The notes below the pieces were generated by a model that ran no database searches, had not been told where the DNA came from, and was given only the letters and a program-made list of their open reading frames with translations. This document shows, one piece after another, positions 45,818 through 55,976 of a DNA stretch of 64,000 nt. Position 1 is the stretch's first letter, and each line of letters opens with the position of its first letter. Source of the stretch: an uncultured Clostridia bacterium (GTDB lineage Bacteria > Bacillota > Clostridia > Oscillospirales > Acutalibacteraceae); contig CAMLSX010000004.1 in the NCBI GenBank assembly GCA_946484175.1, positions 1 through 64,000 of the forward strand. Direction: 5' to 3'. The position numbers were made by a program, and so were the translations under genes.

Positions 45818-46330
45818 ATGCGGTTATTTATCGCCATACGTTTTTCACCTGAAGTCCGGCGCAGCCTGCTTGATTCGGTCGCACAGCTGAAGCAGCAGAG
45901 CCTTTCGGGAAACTTTACGCACCCTGAGAATCTTCATCTGACACTGGCTTTTATTGGAGAGACCAACCGTCTGCGCGAGGTGCAGCAGGCAATGGAATCA
46001 ATCGATTTCCGGCCCTTTTCCCTCACGCTTTCGGGTACAGGGAATTTTGGAGATCTGTGGTGGGCCGGAATTTGCCGCTCGTCAGAGCTGGAAGTATTGG
46101 TGCGGCAGCTGCGCGATGCGCTGGAAAAACAGGGGCTGCCATTTGACCGCAAGCCTTTTCGCGCTCATATTACATTGGCCCGGCGCGTTGAATTGCCCGC
46201 CCCGCCAACCTTTTCCGCACAGCCCGTATCCATGACAGTGGAATCGATTTCACTGATGCAATCAGAACGGGTGAGAGGAAAGCTGATTTATCGGGAACGT
46301 TTTGTCAAACGGGCAGCACAAAACCCGTAA
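45818..46330 (+). CDS. thpR: RNA 2',3'-cyclic phosphodiesterase (2H family)
   Basis: MRLFIAIRFSPEVRRSLLDSV...FTHPENLHLTLAFIGET...PFRAHITLARRV (two HxT motifs). Confidence 0.93.
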   Translation: MRLFIAIRFSPEVRRSLLDSVAQLKQQSLSGNFTHPENLHLTLAFIGETNRLREVQQAMESIDFRPFSLTLSGTGNFGDLWWAGICRSSELEVLVRQLRDALEKQGLPFDRKPFRAHITLARRVELPAPPTFSAQPVSMTVESISLMQSERVRGKLIYRERFVKRAAQNP

Positions 46331-46353
46331 ACGAAGAAGGAGTTGTCATTTTC

Positions 46354-47256
46354 ATGCAGCGCAGAATTCTCAATTTTGGTTCGATGAATATCGACCACGT
46401 GTATACAGTCGAACACTTTGTCCGGCCGGGAGAAACCATCTCCTCGCTGGAAATGGAGGTTTTCCCCGGAGGAAAGGGGCTGAACCAATCGGTTGCACTG
46501 GCGAAAGCTGGAGCTGAGGTCTATCATGCCGGTAAAATCGGCAAAGATGGAAAATTTCTGCTCCAGCTGCTGCAATCCGCAGGGGTAGATGTCTCTTTTG
46601 TTGAAACAATCAATGGTTATACCGGAAAAGCGATCATTCAGGTGGAGGCCGAATCCGGGCAGAACTGTATTTTGCTGTACAACGGCGCCAACTGGCAGAT
46701 GACCGAGCTGTTTATCGATCAGGTGTTGTCGGGCTTTTCCGGCGAAGAAATTCTGGTGCTGCAAAATGAAATCAACCATGTTGATTACCTGATTGAAAAA
46801 GCGGCGAAAAAGGGGATGAATATCGCGTTGAATCCCTCTCCGGTGCGGGATGACCTGAAGAACTGCAATTTGAACTGCATCACCTGGTTGATTCTCAATG
46901 AGATTGAAGGCGAAGCCCTGACAGGCGAAAAAGAGCCCAACCGCATTGCTGATACCCTGCTGGCCCGATATCCGCATATGAAGGTGGTGCTGACATTGGG
47001 CAGCCAGGGAGTCCTGTACCGTGACAGCGAGAAAAATTTCCGTCATGGCGTGTACAAAACGCAGATTGTAGATACCACCGCTGCTGGCGATACCTTTGCC
47101 GGATATTTTCTGGCCTGTACCGCACGCGGCATGACGCAGGAAGAGGCGGTTGCAGAAGCTTCCAAAGCCTCCGCCATTGCAATTTCCCGTTCGGGTGCCG
47201 CTGTCTCCATTCCCACCCGCGAAGAAGTGCTGAATTCCAAGTTGGAATTGGCTTGA
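46354..47256 (+). CDS. Ribokinase / PfkB carbohydrate kinase
   Basis: NFGSMNIDHVYTVEHFVRPGETISSLEMEVFPGGKGLNQSVALAKAGAEV ... VDTTAAGDTFAGYF. Confidence 0.93.
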   Translation: MQRRILNFGSMNIDHVYTVEHFVRPGETISSLEMEVFPGGKGLNQSVALAKAGAEVYHAGKIGKDGKFLLQLLQSAGVDVSFVETINGYTGKAIIQVEAESGQNCILLYNGANWQMTELFIDQVLSGFSGEEILVLQNEINHVDYLIEKAAKKGMNIALNPSPVRDDLKNCNLNCITWLILNEIEGEALTGEKEPNRIADTLLARYPHMKVVLTLGSQGVLYRDSEKNFRHGVYKTQIVDTTAAGDTFAGYFLACTARGMTQEEAVAEASKASAIAISRSGAAVSIPTREEVLNSKLELA

Positions 47257-47265
47257 ATCAAGTAA

Positions 47266-47310
47266 AAAATGATCCCCCGGACTGCGCTGACGCATTCCGG
47301 GGGATTTTTC
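47266..47310. terminator. Bidirectional terminator between convergent genes
   Basis: GATCCCCCGGACTGCGCTGACGCATTCCGGGGGATTTTT. Confidence 0.85.
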
Positions 47311-47313
47311 TGT

Positions 47314-47490
47314 TTATACAAAGCGGTTCAGCTTTGCATCATATTCATAGCCGATACCGGCAAGCTTGCTTGTTACATCTTCCGGGTCAACCTGCAAGGT
47401 TTTGCAAAGGTCATCAAGGGAAGAATGAAAATCGCGCAGCTTGGTGTTAACAAAGCTCAGAAGAATAACCGGATCGCTGGGAATAGGCAT
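47314..47490 (-). CDS. DUF4250-type small protein
   Basis: MPIPSDPVILLSFVNTKLRDFHSSLDDLCKTLQVDPEDVTSKLAGIGYEYDAKLNRFV. Confidence 0.8.
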   Translation of the reverse strand: MPIPSDPVILLSFVNTKLRDFHSSLDDLCKTLQVDPEDVTSKLAGIGYEYDAKLNRFV

Positions 47491-47548
47491 GAACACCGCT
47501 CCTTTTATTTTTTTCTGTGCTTCATGATACCCTTTTTTTCGCAGAAAG

Positions 47549-48487
47549 TCAACGATTCTGCCCCGTCGGAAAGGAGAAAATTTCCCCTTCATGCGGCGGG
47601 CCTTCGTATATTTCTTCCTGCATGCGCGAGAGTGTTTCGTTTTTCAGCGGGCGCGTTGTACCCTGCGGGGAAAAGAGGCGTTGACGGTCTTCGGAGGGGG
47701 AACAGCCCAAAATTTTGCGATATGTCCGAAAGAAAACCGAATAGTCGTGAAAACCGCATAAGACGGCAGCCTGAGCGGCAGGTTCTCCCGAAAGAATATA
47801 CTGTCTTGCCAGAGAGATGCGTTTGTGATTGATATACTGCAAAATCGTGGTGCCGGTAGCCGTGCGGAACAATCGGTTTAAATGGTCGCGGCTGATGAAA
47901 AAATGTGCAGAAAGATCTTCCAGCCGAATTGGCTCCGTCAAATGCTCGTTGAGATATTGCAATACGCGTGCAATTACCGGCGAAACGGCTTCCTCGGCAG
48001 AAGCCCGCGGTTCTCCCGCACTCATACGCACCAACTGTAAAAGGACATTTTGCAGTGCAATATGTTCGCCCGTTGTTTTGAATTCCGGCGGAAGCTGGGC
48101 GCAGGCAATGAGGTTTTCAAACTGTTCCTGCATGTGTACCTCCTGCGCATGCAGAAAATAAATTTCCCCCCGTGCTGTTTTGCGGTAAAAAGGAGCCAGC
48201 AGAAAAGAGCGTGTTTCAGCGGGCAGTGCCTGCTCTGTAAAATGCAGCACATACCGCTCATACTCACAGTCGTTTTCAAATTTAATGCCGTGCAGCACAT
48301 TGGGGGCCATCAATAACAGGCTGTGCGGCTGCGGCTGATATTGGCGGCCTTCCACCCGGTACAGCACATCCCCGCGAAGAAAATAGTACAGCTCAAAAAA
48401 ACTGTGGCAGTGAATGTCATAACTCGATCGCCGCTGCCTGTCCAGCGTATGCTTGTACATGAGAAAATCAGGCAAAGTTCCTTCCAT
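47549..48487 (-). CDS. AraC-family regulator with N-terminal cupin-like sensor
   Basis: CHSFFELYYFLRGDVLYRVEGRQYQPQPHSLLLMAPNVLHG; C-terminal double HTH LEDLSAHFFISRDHLNRLFRTATGTTILQYINHKRISLARQYIL. Confidence 0.93.
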   Translation of the reverse strand: MEGTLPDFLMYKHTLDRQRRSSYDIHCHSFFELYYFLRGDVLYRVEGRQYQPQPHSLLLMAPNVLHGIKFENDCEYERYVLHFTEQALPAETRSFLLAPFYRKTARGEIYFLHAQEVHMQEQFENLIACAQLPPEFKTTGEHIALQNVLLQLVRMSAGEPRASAEEAVSPVIARVLQYLNEHLTEPIRLEDLSAHFFISRDHLNRLFRTATGTTILQYINHKRISLARQYILSGEPAAQAAVLCGFHDYSVFFRTYRKILGCSPSEDRQRLFSPQGTTRPLKNETLSRMQEEIYEGPPHEGEIFSFPTGQNR

Positions 48488-48617
48488 ACACTGCCTCCTT
48501 ACCAAAAACGTTCATCAAATCTGCTTCTGCATCCCCAAAAAAGAACTTGTTTGCTGAAAAAAAGAAAATGTTCTTTGAAATACTGGGATATTATTATAAA
48601 TCAAAACATCGTTTTTT

Positions 48618-48670
48618 GCAATGTTTTTCCCTGCTTTCGCAATGTTTCCCGGGCAAAGGCGTGCTATACT
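48618..48670 (+). promoter_or_regulatory. AraC-type direct repeats plus promoter
   Basis: GCAATGTTT at 48618-48626 and 48639-48647 (21 bp apart); TATACT -10 at 48665-48670. Confidence 0.65.
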
Positions 48671-48758
48671 GAGGGTAACCAAAACCCGTGGAAATTTTCC
48701 CCGGAAATAAAAGAGCCGTGAAAAAATACAAAGCTAATTTGTAAGGGAGGAATTCGCA

Positions 48759-49520
48759 ATGATGATCGGCGCACAATTGTATACACTTCGCAATTACCTG
48801 CAAAACGAAAAAGATTTTCGCTTCACCATGAAAAAGGTAGCTGAAATCGGCTATAAAAGCGTGCAGCTTTCTGCAATCGGCCCCATCCGTCCGGAATTCA
48901 TCCGTGAAACCTGCGACGAATTTGGTCTGAAAATCGTGTTGACACACAGCAAACCAGACCGCATCCTGAATGACACCGACGCCCTGATTAAAGAGCACGA
49001 TATTTTGGGCTGCGATTATATTGGTATCGGCATGATGCCCGATAAATACCGCACCAAAGAGTGGCTGGAACACTTTGCCATGGACTATAAGGAGCCGGCA
49101 AAGAAAATTGCAGCAGCAGGCAAGAAGTTCATGTACCATAACCACAACGTCGAGTTTGAAAAGTTCGACGGCAAGCGTATTATTGAAACGCTGATGGAGG
49201 ACTTTACCGCAGAAGAAATGGGCTTCACGCTGGATACCTATTGGGTACAGGCCGGAGGCGCTGACATTTATTACTGGATCGATGCTTTGAAAGACCGGAT
49301 TCCCTGCGTGCACCTGAAAGATATGAGCGTAAAAGGCTGGGAATACCGTATGGCCGCAGTAGGCAGCGGAAATATGAACTTCCCCAAAATCATGGAAGCC
49401 TTTGAAAAAACCGGTTGTGTCAAATATGCACTGGTAGAGCAGGACGACTGCTATGGGGAAAGCCCCTTTGACTGCCTGAAGAGCAGCTATGACTATCTGA
49501 ATACCCTTGGCTATCGCTGA
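48759..49520 (+). CDS. Sugar phosphate isomerase/epimerase (xylose isomerase-like TIM barrel)
   Basis: MMIGAQLYTLRNYLQNEKDFRFTMKKVAEIGYKSVQLSAIG ... CVHLKDMSVKG. Confidence 0.92.
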   Translation: MMIGAQLYTLRNYLQNEKDFRFTMKKVAEIGYKSVQLSAIGPIRPEFIRETCDEFGLKIVLTHSKPDRILNDTDALIKEHDILGCDYIGIGMMPDKYRTKEWLEHFAMDYKEPAKKIAAAGKKFMYHNHNVEFEKFDGKRIIETLMEDFTAEEMGFTLDTYWVQAGGADIYYWIDALKDRIPCVHLKDMSVKGWEYRMAAVGSGNMNFPKIMEAFEKTGCVKYALVEQDDCYGESPFDCLKSSYDYLNTLGYR

Positions 49521-49545
49521 GCGGATGAACTGGGAGGAAATGACA

Positions 49546-50718
49546 ATGGAACAGGTTAAAATTGGAATTATTGGCGTAGGTAATATGGGCTCCGACCATT
49601 CCAAACGGATTACAAACGGTGATGTACCGGAACTGAAGCTGGTAGCTGTCGCTGACCGCGCACAGTCCCGCCGGGATTGGGCAAAAGAAAATCTGCCGGA
49701 TGACGTGAAGATTTTCACCGAGGGCGACGACCTGATTGACAGCGGTATCTGCGATGCTGTGCTGATTGCCGTGCCGCATTACCAGCACCCCATATTGGCG
49801 ATGCGTGCGTTTGAAAAGGGACTGCATGTCATGTGCGAAAAGCCCGCAGGTGTTTATACCAAAATCGTGCGCGAGATGAATGAAGCTGCTAAAAAGAGCG
49901 GCAAGGTTTTTGGCATGATGTTCAACCAGCGCACCAACTGTGTCTACCGCAAAATGCACGAGCTGGTACATAGCGGAGAGCTGGGCGCTATCAAGCGTGT
50001 GAACTGGATTATCACCGACTGGTATCGCACCCAGTCCTATTATGATTCCGGTTCCTGGCGTGCTACCTGGGACGGTGAAGGCGGCGGCGTGCTGCTGAAC
50101 CAGTGCCCCCACAATCTGGACCTGATCCAGTGGATCTGCGGTATGCCCAGCCGCGTGCGCGCTTTCTGCCATGAGGGCAAGTGGCACAATATCGAAGTAG
50201 AAGACGACGTGACCGCCTATCTGGAGTACCCCAACGGCGCAACTGGTGTATTTGTCACCACCACCGGCGACGCTCCCGGCACCAACCGTTTTGAAGTTGC
50301 GCTGGAGATGGGCAAGCTGGTCTGCGAGAATGATAAGCTCACTCTGTATAAACTGGCACAGAACGAGCGCGAATTCTGCTACACCTGCCCGCAGGGCTTC
50401 GATAAGCCGAAGATGGAAGTCATCGAGGTGGAAACCGACGGACAGAATCCGCAGCATAACGGTGTGCTCAAGGCCTTTGCCGCCAATATCCTGCGCGGCG
50501 AGCCGCTGGTGGCCGGTGGAGAAGAGGGCATCAATGGATTGACCCTTTCCAATGCGATGCACCTGTCTTCCTGGCTGGATGAGACAGTGGAGCTGCCGCT
50601 GGATGAAGAGCGCTTCCTGGAAGAACTGAATAAACGCCGTGCAAATTCCAAAAAGAAAGAGGAAAAAGAGGCCGTTACCTTTGATGTAGACGGCACCTAC
50701 GGTTCTGAAAGAAAATAA
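49546..50718 (+). CDS. Gfo/Idh/MocA-family oxidoreductase
   Basis: VKIGIIGVGNMGSDHSKRITNGDVPELKLVAVADRA...HVMCEKPAGVYTKIVREMNEAAKKSGKVFGMMFNQRTN. Confidence 0.95.
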   Translation: MEQVKIGIIGVGNMGSDHSKRITNGDVPELKLVAVADRAQSRRDWAKENLPDDVKIFTEGDDLIDSGICDAVLIAVPHYQHPILAMRAFEKGLHVMCEKPAGVYTKIVREMNEAAKKSGKVFGMMFNQRTNCVYRKMHELVHSGELGAIKRVNWIITDWYRTQSYYDSGSWRATWDGEGGGVLLNQCPHNLDLIQWICGMPSRVRAFCHEGKWHNIEVEDDVTAYLEYPNGATGVFVTTTGDAPGTNRFEVALEMGKLVCENDKLTLYKLAQNEREFCYTCPQGFDKPKMEVIEVETDGQNPQHNGVLKAFAANILRGEPLVAGGEEGINGLTLSNAMHLSSWLDETVELPLDEERFLEELNKRRANSKKKEEKEAVTFDVDGTYGSERK

Positions 50719-50813
50719 AGAGTATGTAAAACGAGGCAGGGGGAACTCGGAAACGGGATTTCCCCTACCGGTTTCTCTGCTGATTTGCAAGAGTTGGGAA
50801 GGAGGGCTCGTTT

Positions 50814-51821
50814 GTGAAACGGGTTGGAATTGTTGGCTGCGGCGGCATTGCCCATGTGCATGCAGAAGTGCTGCACCATATGGAAACGATTGAGCTGGCA
50901 GCCTTTGCCGATATCCGTCCGGAGCGGGCGGAAGAATTTGCAGGCAGGCTGGGCGGAAATGCTTATGCCAGCCTGGAAGAAATGCTGGAAAAAGAGAAGC
51001 TGGACGCGCTGCACATCTGCACGCCGCACTATCTGCATGTGCCCATGGCGATAGAAGCGCTGGAAAAAGGACTGGATGTGGTGATGGAAAAGCCCCCGGC
51101 TATTTCTAAAGAACAGCAGGCGCAGCTTCGGGCAGTGCTGGCACAGCACCCGGAGCGTCAGCTGGGCGTGAGCTTCCAGAACCGGTATAATCCCGGCACG
51201 CAGGTTGTGCGCCGTTTCCTGACAGAAAATACTTTTGGCAAAGTGTTGGGCGCAAGAGCTTTTGTTACCTGGAAGCGCGACGTGCCTTACTACACGGAAA
51301 GCGGCTGGCGCGGCACCTGGAAGACAGAGGGCGGCGGCGTGCTGATTAACCAGTCCATCCATACGCTGGATTTGCTGCGGTATTTGCTGGGCGAACCGAA
51401 GAGCGTGGAGGGGCGGGTAGTCAACCATCACCTGAAAGAGGTCATCGAGGTGGAGGACACCGCCGAAGCCTATATCGAATTCCCGAATTGCAATGCCCTG
51501 TTTTATGCAACCACCGCCTATTGTACCGATTCCCCAGTAGTAGTGGAGATCGTGTGTGAAAAGGCCGTGCTGCGTATCGAAGGCGACGAAGTGACTGTAG
51601 CGGAAAATGGGAAAAAGCCGGTAAAACAGGAATTCCCGGCTCTGCCTCATGCGGGAAAAGATTGTTGGGGCGCCAGCCATCAGGCATTGATCGGAGATTT
51701 CTACCGGTGTCTGGAAGACGGCGAGCATTTCGCCATTGATTTTGACGAAGCCTGCCGAACGTTGAATCTGATGCTGGGTATTTACGAATCCAACGAGAGC
51801 AAAACGCCCGCTCTGCTGTAA
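50814..51821 (+). CDS. Gfo/Idh/MocA-family oxidoreductase
   Basis: VKRVGIVGCGGIAHVHAEVLHHMETIELAAFADIRPERAEEF...DVVMEKPPAISKEQQAQL. Confidence 0.95.
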   Translation: MKRVGIVGCGGIAHVHAEVLHHMETIELAAFADIRPERAEEFAGRLGGNAYASLEEMLEKEKLDALHICTPHYLHVPMAIEALEKGLDVVMEKPPAISKEQQAQLRAVLAQHPERQLGVSFQNRYNPGTQVVRRFLTENTFGKVLGARAFVTWKRDVPYYTESGWRGTWKTEGGGVLINQSIHTLDLLRYLLGEPKSVEGRVVNHHLKEVIEVEDTAEAYIEFPNCNALFYATTAYCTDSPVVVEIVCEKAVLRIEGDEVTVAENGKKPVKQEFPALPHAGKDCWGASHQALIGDFYRCLEDGEHFAIDFDEACRTLNLMLGIYESNESKTPALL

Positions 51822-51830
51822 CTCTTGTTT

Positions 51831-52125
51831 CGCGGGGAGAAAGCTGAAAGTGAGAGCTTGTTTTCCCGCGACTATAAAGTTTTCGTCAACCTTTTTCAAA
51901 AGGGCGCCGTGTGCCCGTGGCACACAAACAGGGCGCCGACCGTAGCGGCAGCGAAGACTGCGGGGAATCCAAAGGGGCAGCGCCCCTTTGAGTCGCCCGT
52001 CGCAACGGACGAAATACCTAAACCTGAAAGGCGCATTTTTGGTGGTGAATTGAAAAATATCCCGGTGGGATATTTTTCAAGAGGCCCCTTTTTGAAAGAA
52101 AAAAAGGGGCTTTCTTTGTTTCTGA
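51831..52125 (+). repeat. Composite palindromic intergenic repeat region
   Basis: Successive hairpins: CGCGGGGAGAAAGCT/AGCTTGTTTTCCCGCG; GGCGCC...GGCGCC; GGGGCAGCGCCCC; GAAAAATATCCC-GGT-GGGATATTTTTC; GGCCCCTTTTT...AAAAAGGGGC. Confidence 0.65.
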
Positions 52126-52263
52126 TGAAATCTTCCTCTGTTCCCAAAAAGGGGAATCAGAATCGACAAAGATGTTGCCCACCAACTACATTTGTATGAA
52201 AGATGAAAGTTTCGGGCGCATACTATGCGCCCCACACACCATACAGAAAGGAATAACTGTTTT

Positions 52264-53130
52264 ATGGAAATGAAATATCGCGTTACTATTTCCGGTTTCG
52301 CCGATGAGATTGACCCTTCTCTGGATGAGCAGCTTCGGGTGCTCCGGGATCTGCATATCCCCCAGATGGAAATCCGCGGAGCAGACGGAAAAAATATTAC
52401 CGAATACACCTTGGACGAAACCAAGGAAATCGCCCATCGTCTGGAAGAAGCTGGAATCGGCGTTTCCGCTGTGGGTTCTCCTATCGGAAAAATCAAGATT
52501 ACCGATGATTTTGAGCCCCATATGGAGTTGTTCCGCCATGTTGTGGAGCAGGCCAAAATTCTCGGCATCCATTATATCCGCATGTTCAGCTTCTATATTC
52601 CCGAAGGGGAAGACCCGGCTGCATATCGGGAAGAGGTGCTCCGCCGCCTGAGATGCTTTATCGAGTGCGCACGGGAAAACGATATTGTTCTGCTCCATGA
52701 GAACGAAAAGGGAATTTATGGCGATAATGCCGCCCGGTGCCTGGATTTGTTCCAGGAGCTGTTCGGTGCCCACTTCCGCTGTACTTTCGATTTTGCCAAC
52801 TTCGTGCAGTGTAAGCAGGATACACTGGAAGCCTTTGAGATGCTCAAGCCTTACATCGACTATGTCCACGTGAAAGATGCCCTGTGGGAGGGCGGTAAAG
52901 TGGTTCCCGCCGGCCAAGGCGATGGCCATCTGCTCGAAATCCTCTCTCAGCTGGATGAAAGAGGCTATGCCGGTGTGCTGAGTCTGGAACCCCATCTGGT
53001 GGACTTTTCCGGACTGGCTGCACTCGAAAATGGCCATCGGGAAGAAAAAGAAGCCGCCAGTAAGGGCGAAGCTGCATTCCGTCTGGCGTTTGCTTCCCTG
53101 AAAGAAGTTCTGGAAAAGGAGGCCGTCTGA
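52264..53130 (+). CDS. Sugar phosphate isomerase/epimerase (TIM barrel)
   Basis: [41 protein letters not shown]...[22 protein letters not shown]. Confidence 0.92.
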   Translation: MEMKYRVTISGFADEIDPSLDEQLRVLRDLHIPQMEIRGADGKNITEYTLDETKEIAHRLEEAGIGVSAVGSPIGKIKITDDFEPHMELFRHVVEQAKILGIHYIRMFSFYIPEGEDPAAYREEVLRRLRCFIECARENDIVLLHENEKGIYGDNAARCLDLFQELFGAHFRCTFDFANFVQCKQDTLEAFEMLKPYIDYVHVKDALWEGGKVVPAGQGDGHLLEILSQLDERGYAGVLSLEPHLVDFSGLAALENGHREEKEAASKGEAAFRLAFASLKEVLEKEAV

Positions 53131-54179
53131 TGAAACTCTCCTTCCGTTGGTATGGCGCGCATGACCCCGTGACGCTGGAAAAAATCCGCCAGATTCCCAA
53201 TATGCGCAGTATCGTCACCGCCGTGTATGACGTGCCGGTAGGCGAGGTGTGGAGCCGTGAGAGCATCCAGGCCCTGAAACAGCAGGTGGAGGACGCCGGT
53301 CTGGTATTCGATGTCATCGAGAGCGTGCCTGTGCACGAGGATATCAAGCTGGGCAAGCCTACCCGCGACCGCTATATCGCTAATTATCAGGAAAATATCC
53401 GCCGTCTGGGCGAAGCCGGGGTAAAGTGTATCTGCTACAACTTCATGCCCGTGTTTGACTGGACTCGTACCCAGCTGGATAAGGTGCTGGCCGACGGCTC
53501 CAATGCGCTGGTTTATTATAAAGACCAGCTGGAAAAGATGGATCCCCTCACTGGGGAGCTCTCATTGCCCGGCTGGGACAGCAGCTACCGCAAAGAGGAT
53601 TTGAAAGCGCTGTTTGAAGAATACAGCCATGTTTCCGAAGAAAAACTGTGGGAGAATCTCCAGTATTTCCTCGAGGCTGTCATCCCCGTGGCCGAAGAAT
53701 CCGGCGTGAATATGGCCATCCATCCCGATGATCCGCCGTGGAATATTTTCGGCCTGCCCCGCATCATCACCTGCAAAGAAAACCTCGACCGCTTTTTGAA
53801 GTTGGTGGACAGCCCCGCCAATGGTCTGACCTTCTGCACCGGTTCTCTGGGCTGCACCAAGGCCAACGATATCTATTCCATGATCGACGAATACAGCAAA
53901 ATGGGCCGCATCCACTTTATGCACGTGCGCAATGTGAAGATTCTGGACGACGGCAGTTTTGAGGAATCCGCTCATTTCTCCGCCTGCGGTTCGCTGGATA
54001 TCCCCCGTATCATGAAGATTCTGCACGACAACGGCTTTACAGGTTATGTCCGCCCCGACCACGGGCGCATGATCTGGGGGGAGACAGGCCGCGCAGGTTA
54101 TGGATTGTATGACCGGGCTTTGGGCGCTGCCTACCTCAACGGTATTTGGGAAACACTGGATAAATATGCAAAGGAGTAA
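53130..54179 (+). CDS. uxuA: Mannonate dehydratase
   Basis: [41 protein letters not shown]...[16 protein letters not shown]...[19 protein letters not shown]. Confidence 0.96.
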   Translation: MKLSFRWYGAHDPVTLEKIRQIPNMRSIVTAVYDVPVGEVWSRESIQALKQQVEDAGLVFDVIESVPVHEDIKLGKPTRDRYIANYQENIRRLGEAGVKCICYNFMPVFDWTRTQLDKVLADGSNALVYYKDQLEKMDPLTGELSLPGWDSSYRKEDLKALFEEYSHVSEEKLWENLQYFLEAVIPVAEESGVNMAIHPDDPPWNIFGLPRIITCKENLDRFLKLVDSPANGLTFCTGSLGCTKANDIYSMIDEYSKMGRIHFMHVRNVKILDDGSFEESAHFSACGSLDIPRIMKILHDNGFTGYVRPDHGRMIWGETGRAGYGLYDRALGAAYLNGIWETLDKYAKE

Positions 54180-54184
54180 GTACC

Positions 54185-55036
54185 ATGAATCTGCCTTTTT
54201 CCATTGATTTAAGCGGCAAGACCGCCGTTGTCACCGGTGCAGGCGGCGTGCTGTGCAGCATGTTCGCCAAGGCGCTGGCTGCCTGCGGTGCAAAGGTTGC
54301 CCTGCTGGATAAAAACGGCGAAGCTGCTGAAAGAGAAGCGCAGGCTATCCGCGACGAGGGTGGCTGTGCATTGGCCGTTCCATGCGATGTTCTCAGCAAA
54401 GAGAGCATGGAGCAGGCTCATCAGACCGTGCTCCGGGAACTGGGAAGCTGCGATATTCTGCTCAATGGTGCCGGCGGCAATAATCCCCGCGCCACCACCG
54501 ATAAGGAGTACTGCGAGGACGGCGACGTAGACCGCACCGACATCAAGACCTTTTTCAATCTGGATCCCGAGGGTGTACAGTTTGTGTTTAACCTGAATTT
54601 TCTGGGAACGCTCATTCCGACCCAGGTTTTCGCCCCTGACCTCATCGGCAAGGACGATGCCTGCATCCTGAATGTTTCCTCCATGAACGCCTTTACGCCT
54701 CTGACCAAGATCCCCGCCTATTCCGGCGCAAAAGCGGCTGTCAGTAACTTTACCCAGTGGCTGGCTGTCCACTTTGCTCCGCAGGGCATCCGCGTGAACG
54801 CCATCGCACCGGGCTTCTTTGTCACCAACCAGAACCGCGCTTTGCTGTTCAACGAGGCCGGAGAGCCTACCCCCCGTACCGATAAGATTCTGCGCGGTAC
54901 GCCGATGAACCGTTTCGGCGAGGCGGAAGAACTGGTAGGCGCCCTGCTGTTCCTGGTCTCCAAAAAGGCTGCAGGGTTTGTTACCGGCGTAGTGCTGCCG
55001 GTAGACGGCGGGTTCGCTGCGTATTCCGGCGTGTAA
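54185..55036 (+). CDS. SDR oxidoreductase, probable fructuronate/mannonate oxidoreductase
   Basis: LSGKTAVVTGAGGVLCSMFAKALAACGAKVALLDKN...ILLNGAGGNNPRATT; coupled to uxuA. Confidence 0.9.
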   Translation: MNLPFSIDLSGKTAVVTGAGGVLCSMFAKALAACGAKVALLDKNGEAAEREAQAIRDEGGCALAVPCDVLSKESMEQAHQTVLRELGSCDILLNGAGGNNPRATTDKEYCEDGDVDRTDIKTFFNLDPEGVQFVFNLNFLGTLIPTQVFAPDLIGKDDACILNVSSMNAFTPLTKIPAYSGAKAAVSNFTQWLAVHFAPQGIRVNAIAPGFFVTNQNRALLFNEAGEPTPRTDKILRGTPMNRFGEAEELVGALLFLVSKKAAGFVTGVVLPVDGGFAAYSGV

Positions 55037-55059
55037 AAATCCATTTGGGAGGAATTGTT

Positions 55060-55827
55060 ATGCAGATCGGTTTTTGCGGAGGGTTCGAACAGGCAGAGCT
55101 GGCAAAAAGCTGCGGTTTTGATTATCTCGAATCGGGTATCGCACCTATTTGTGCTATGAGCGAAGAAGAATTTGCAGCAAATCTAGCTCATTTGCAAAAG
55201 GTGGGTTTTCCCATGCTGGCGGCAAACCTGTTTTTGCCGGGTGACTGGCCGCTGGGCCATGCTCCGCTGGACGAAGAACGCAACCGGGCGTATCTGAAAA
55301 CCGCAGCCGAGCGTCTTTCTGCGCTGGGTGTGAAAGCAGCTGTGCTGGGTTCCGGCGGCGCACGCGAGCTAAACGATGATTTTGGCCGGGAAAAGGGAAA
55401 AGAGCAGTTCAAAATCTTTTACCGCCAGGCAGCAGAAATACTGGGGGAAAAGGGAATTGCTGTGGCAATCGAGCCGCTGTGCAAAAAGGAGTGCAGCTTT
55501 CTGAATACGGTGGGCGAGTCGCTTGACCTGCTGGAAAGCCTGCCGGAAGGCCCCAAAGCTGTGCTCTGCGATTTCTATCATGCCGGTCAGGAAAACGAAC
55601 CGCTTTCTGTGCTGAAACGAGCGGGCGACCTGCTGCGTCACTGCCATATTGCGCACCCCATTACCCGAAAAGCCCCGTACCCCGGGGATGGCGCCGATTA
55701 TGAGGCGATTTTCCGTGCGCTGAAAGAATGTGGATATGACGGAACCATCAGCTTTGAAGGCGACTGGGAAAATAACCCCGAACGGCTGCAAGAAACCGCC
55801 GCTTATCTGAAATCGCTGGCAACATAA
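55060..55827 (+). CDS. Sugar phosphate isomerase/epimerase (TIM barrel)
   Basis: MQIGFCGGFEQAELAKSCGFDYLESGIAPICAMSEEEF...VAIEPLCKKECSFLNTVGESLDLLESL. Confidence 0.9.
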   Translation: MQIGFCGGFEQAELAKSCGFDYLESGIAPICAMSEEEFAANLAHLQKVGFPMLAANLFLPGDWPLGHAPLDEERNRAYLKTAAERLSALGVKAAVLGSGGARELNDDFGREKGKEQFKIFYRQAAEILGEKGIAVAIEPLCKKECSFLNTVGESLDLLESLPEGPKAVLCDFYHAGQENEPLSVLKRAGDLLRHCHIAHPITRKAPYPGDGADYEAIFRALKECGYDGTISFEGDWENNPERLQETAAYLKSLAT

Positions 55828-55976
55828 GCTTTGAATCTTTTCGAAACACACATTTACAAACAAAAACGGAGCTACTCTTTAGCTCAGATGTGATAACAAA
55901 GTCTTTATTAAACGGTGGAAAGGTTACTTTTTCACCGTTTATATGTTTATTTTTATATATAGGAAAGAGCTGACAA

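Noticed and set aside
49420-51923. Long minus-strand ORFs (456 and 408 aa)
   Set aside because: Antisense shadows of the two Gfo/Idh/MocA genes
51831-52125. CDS ORFs in the repeat region (e.g. 51825-52199)
   Set aside because: Sequence is a series of palindromes; ORFs lack RBS and similarity
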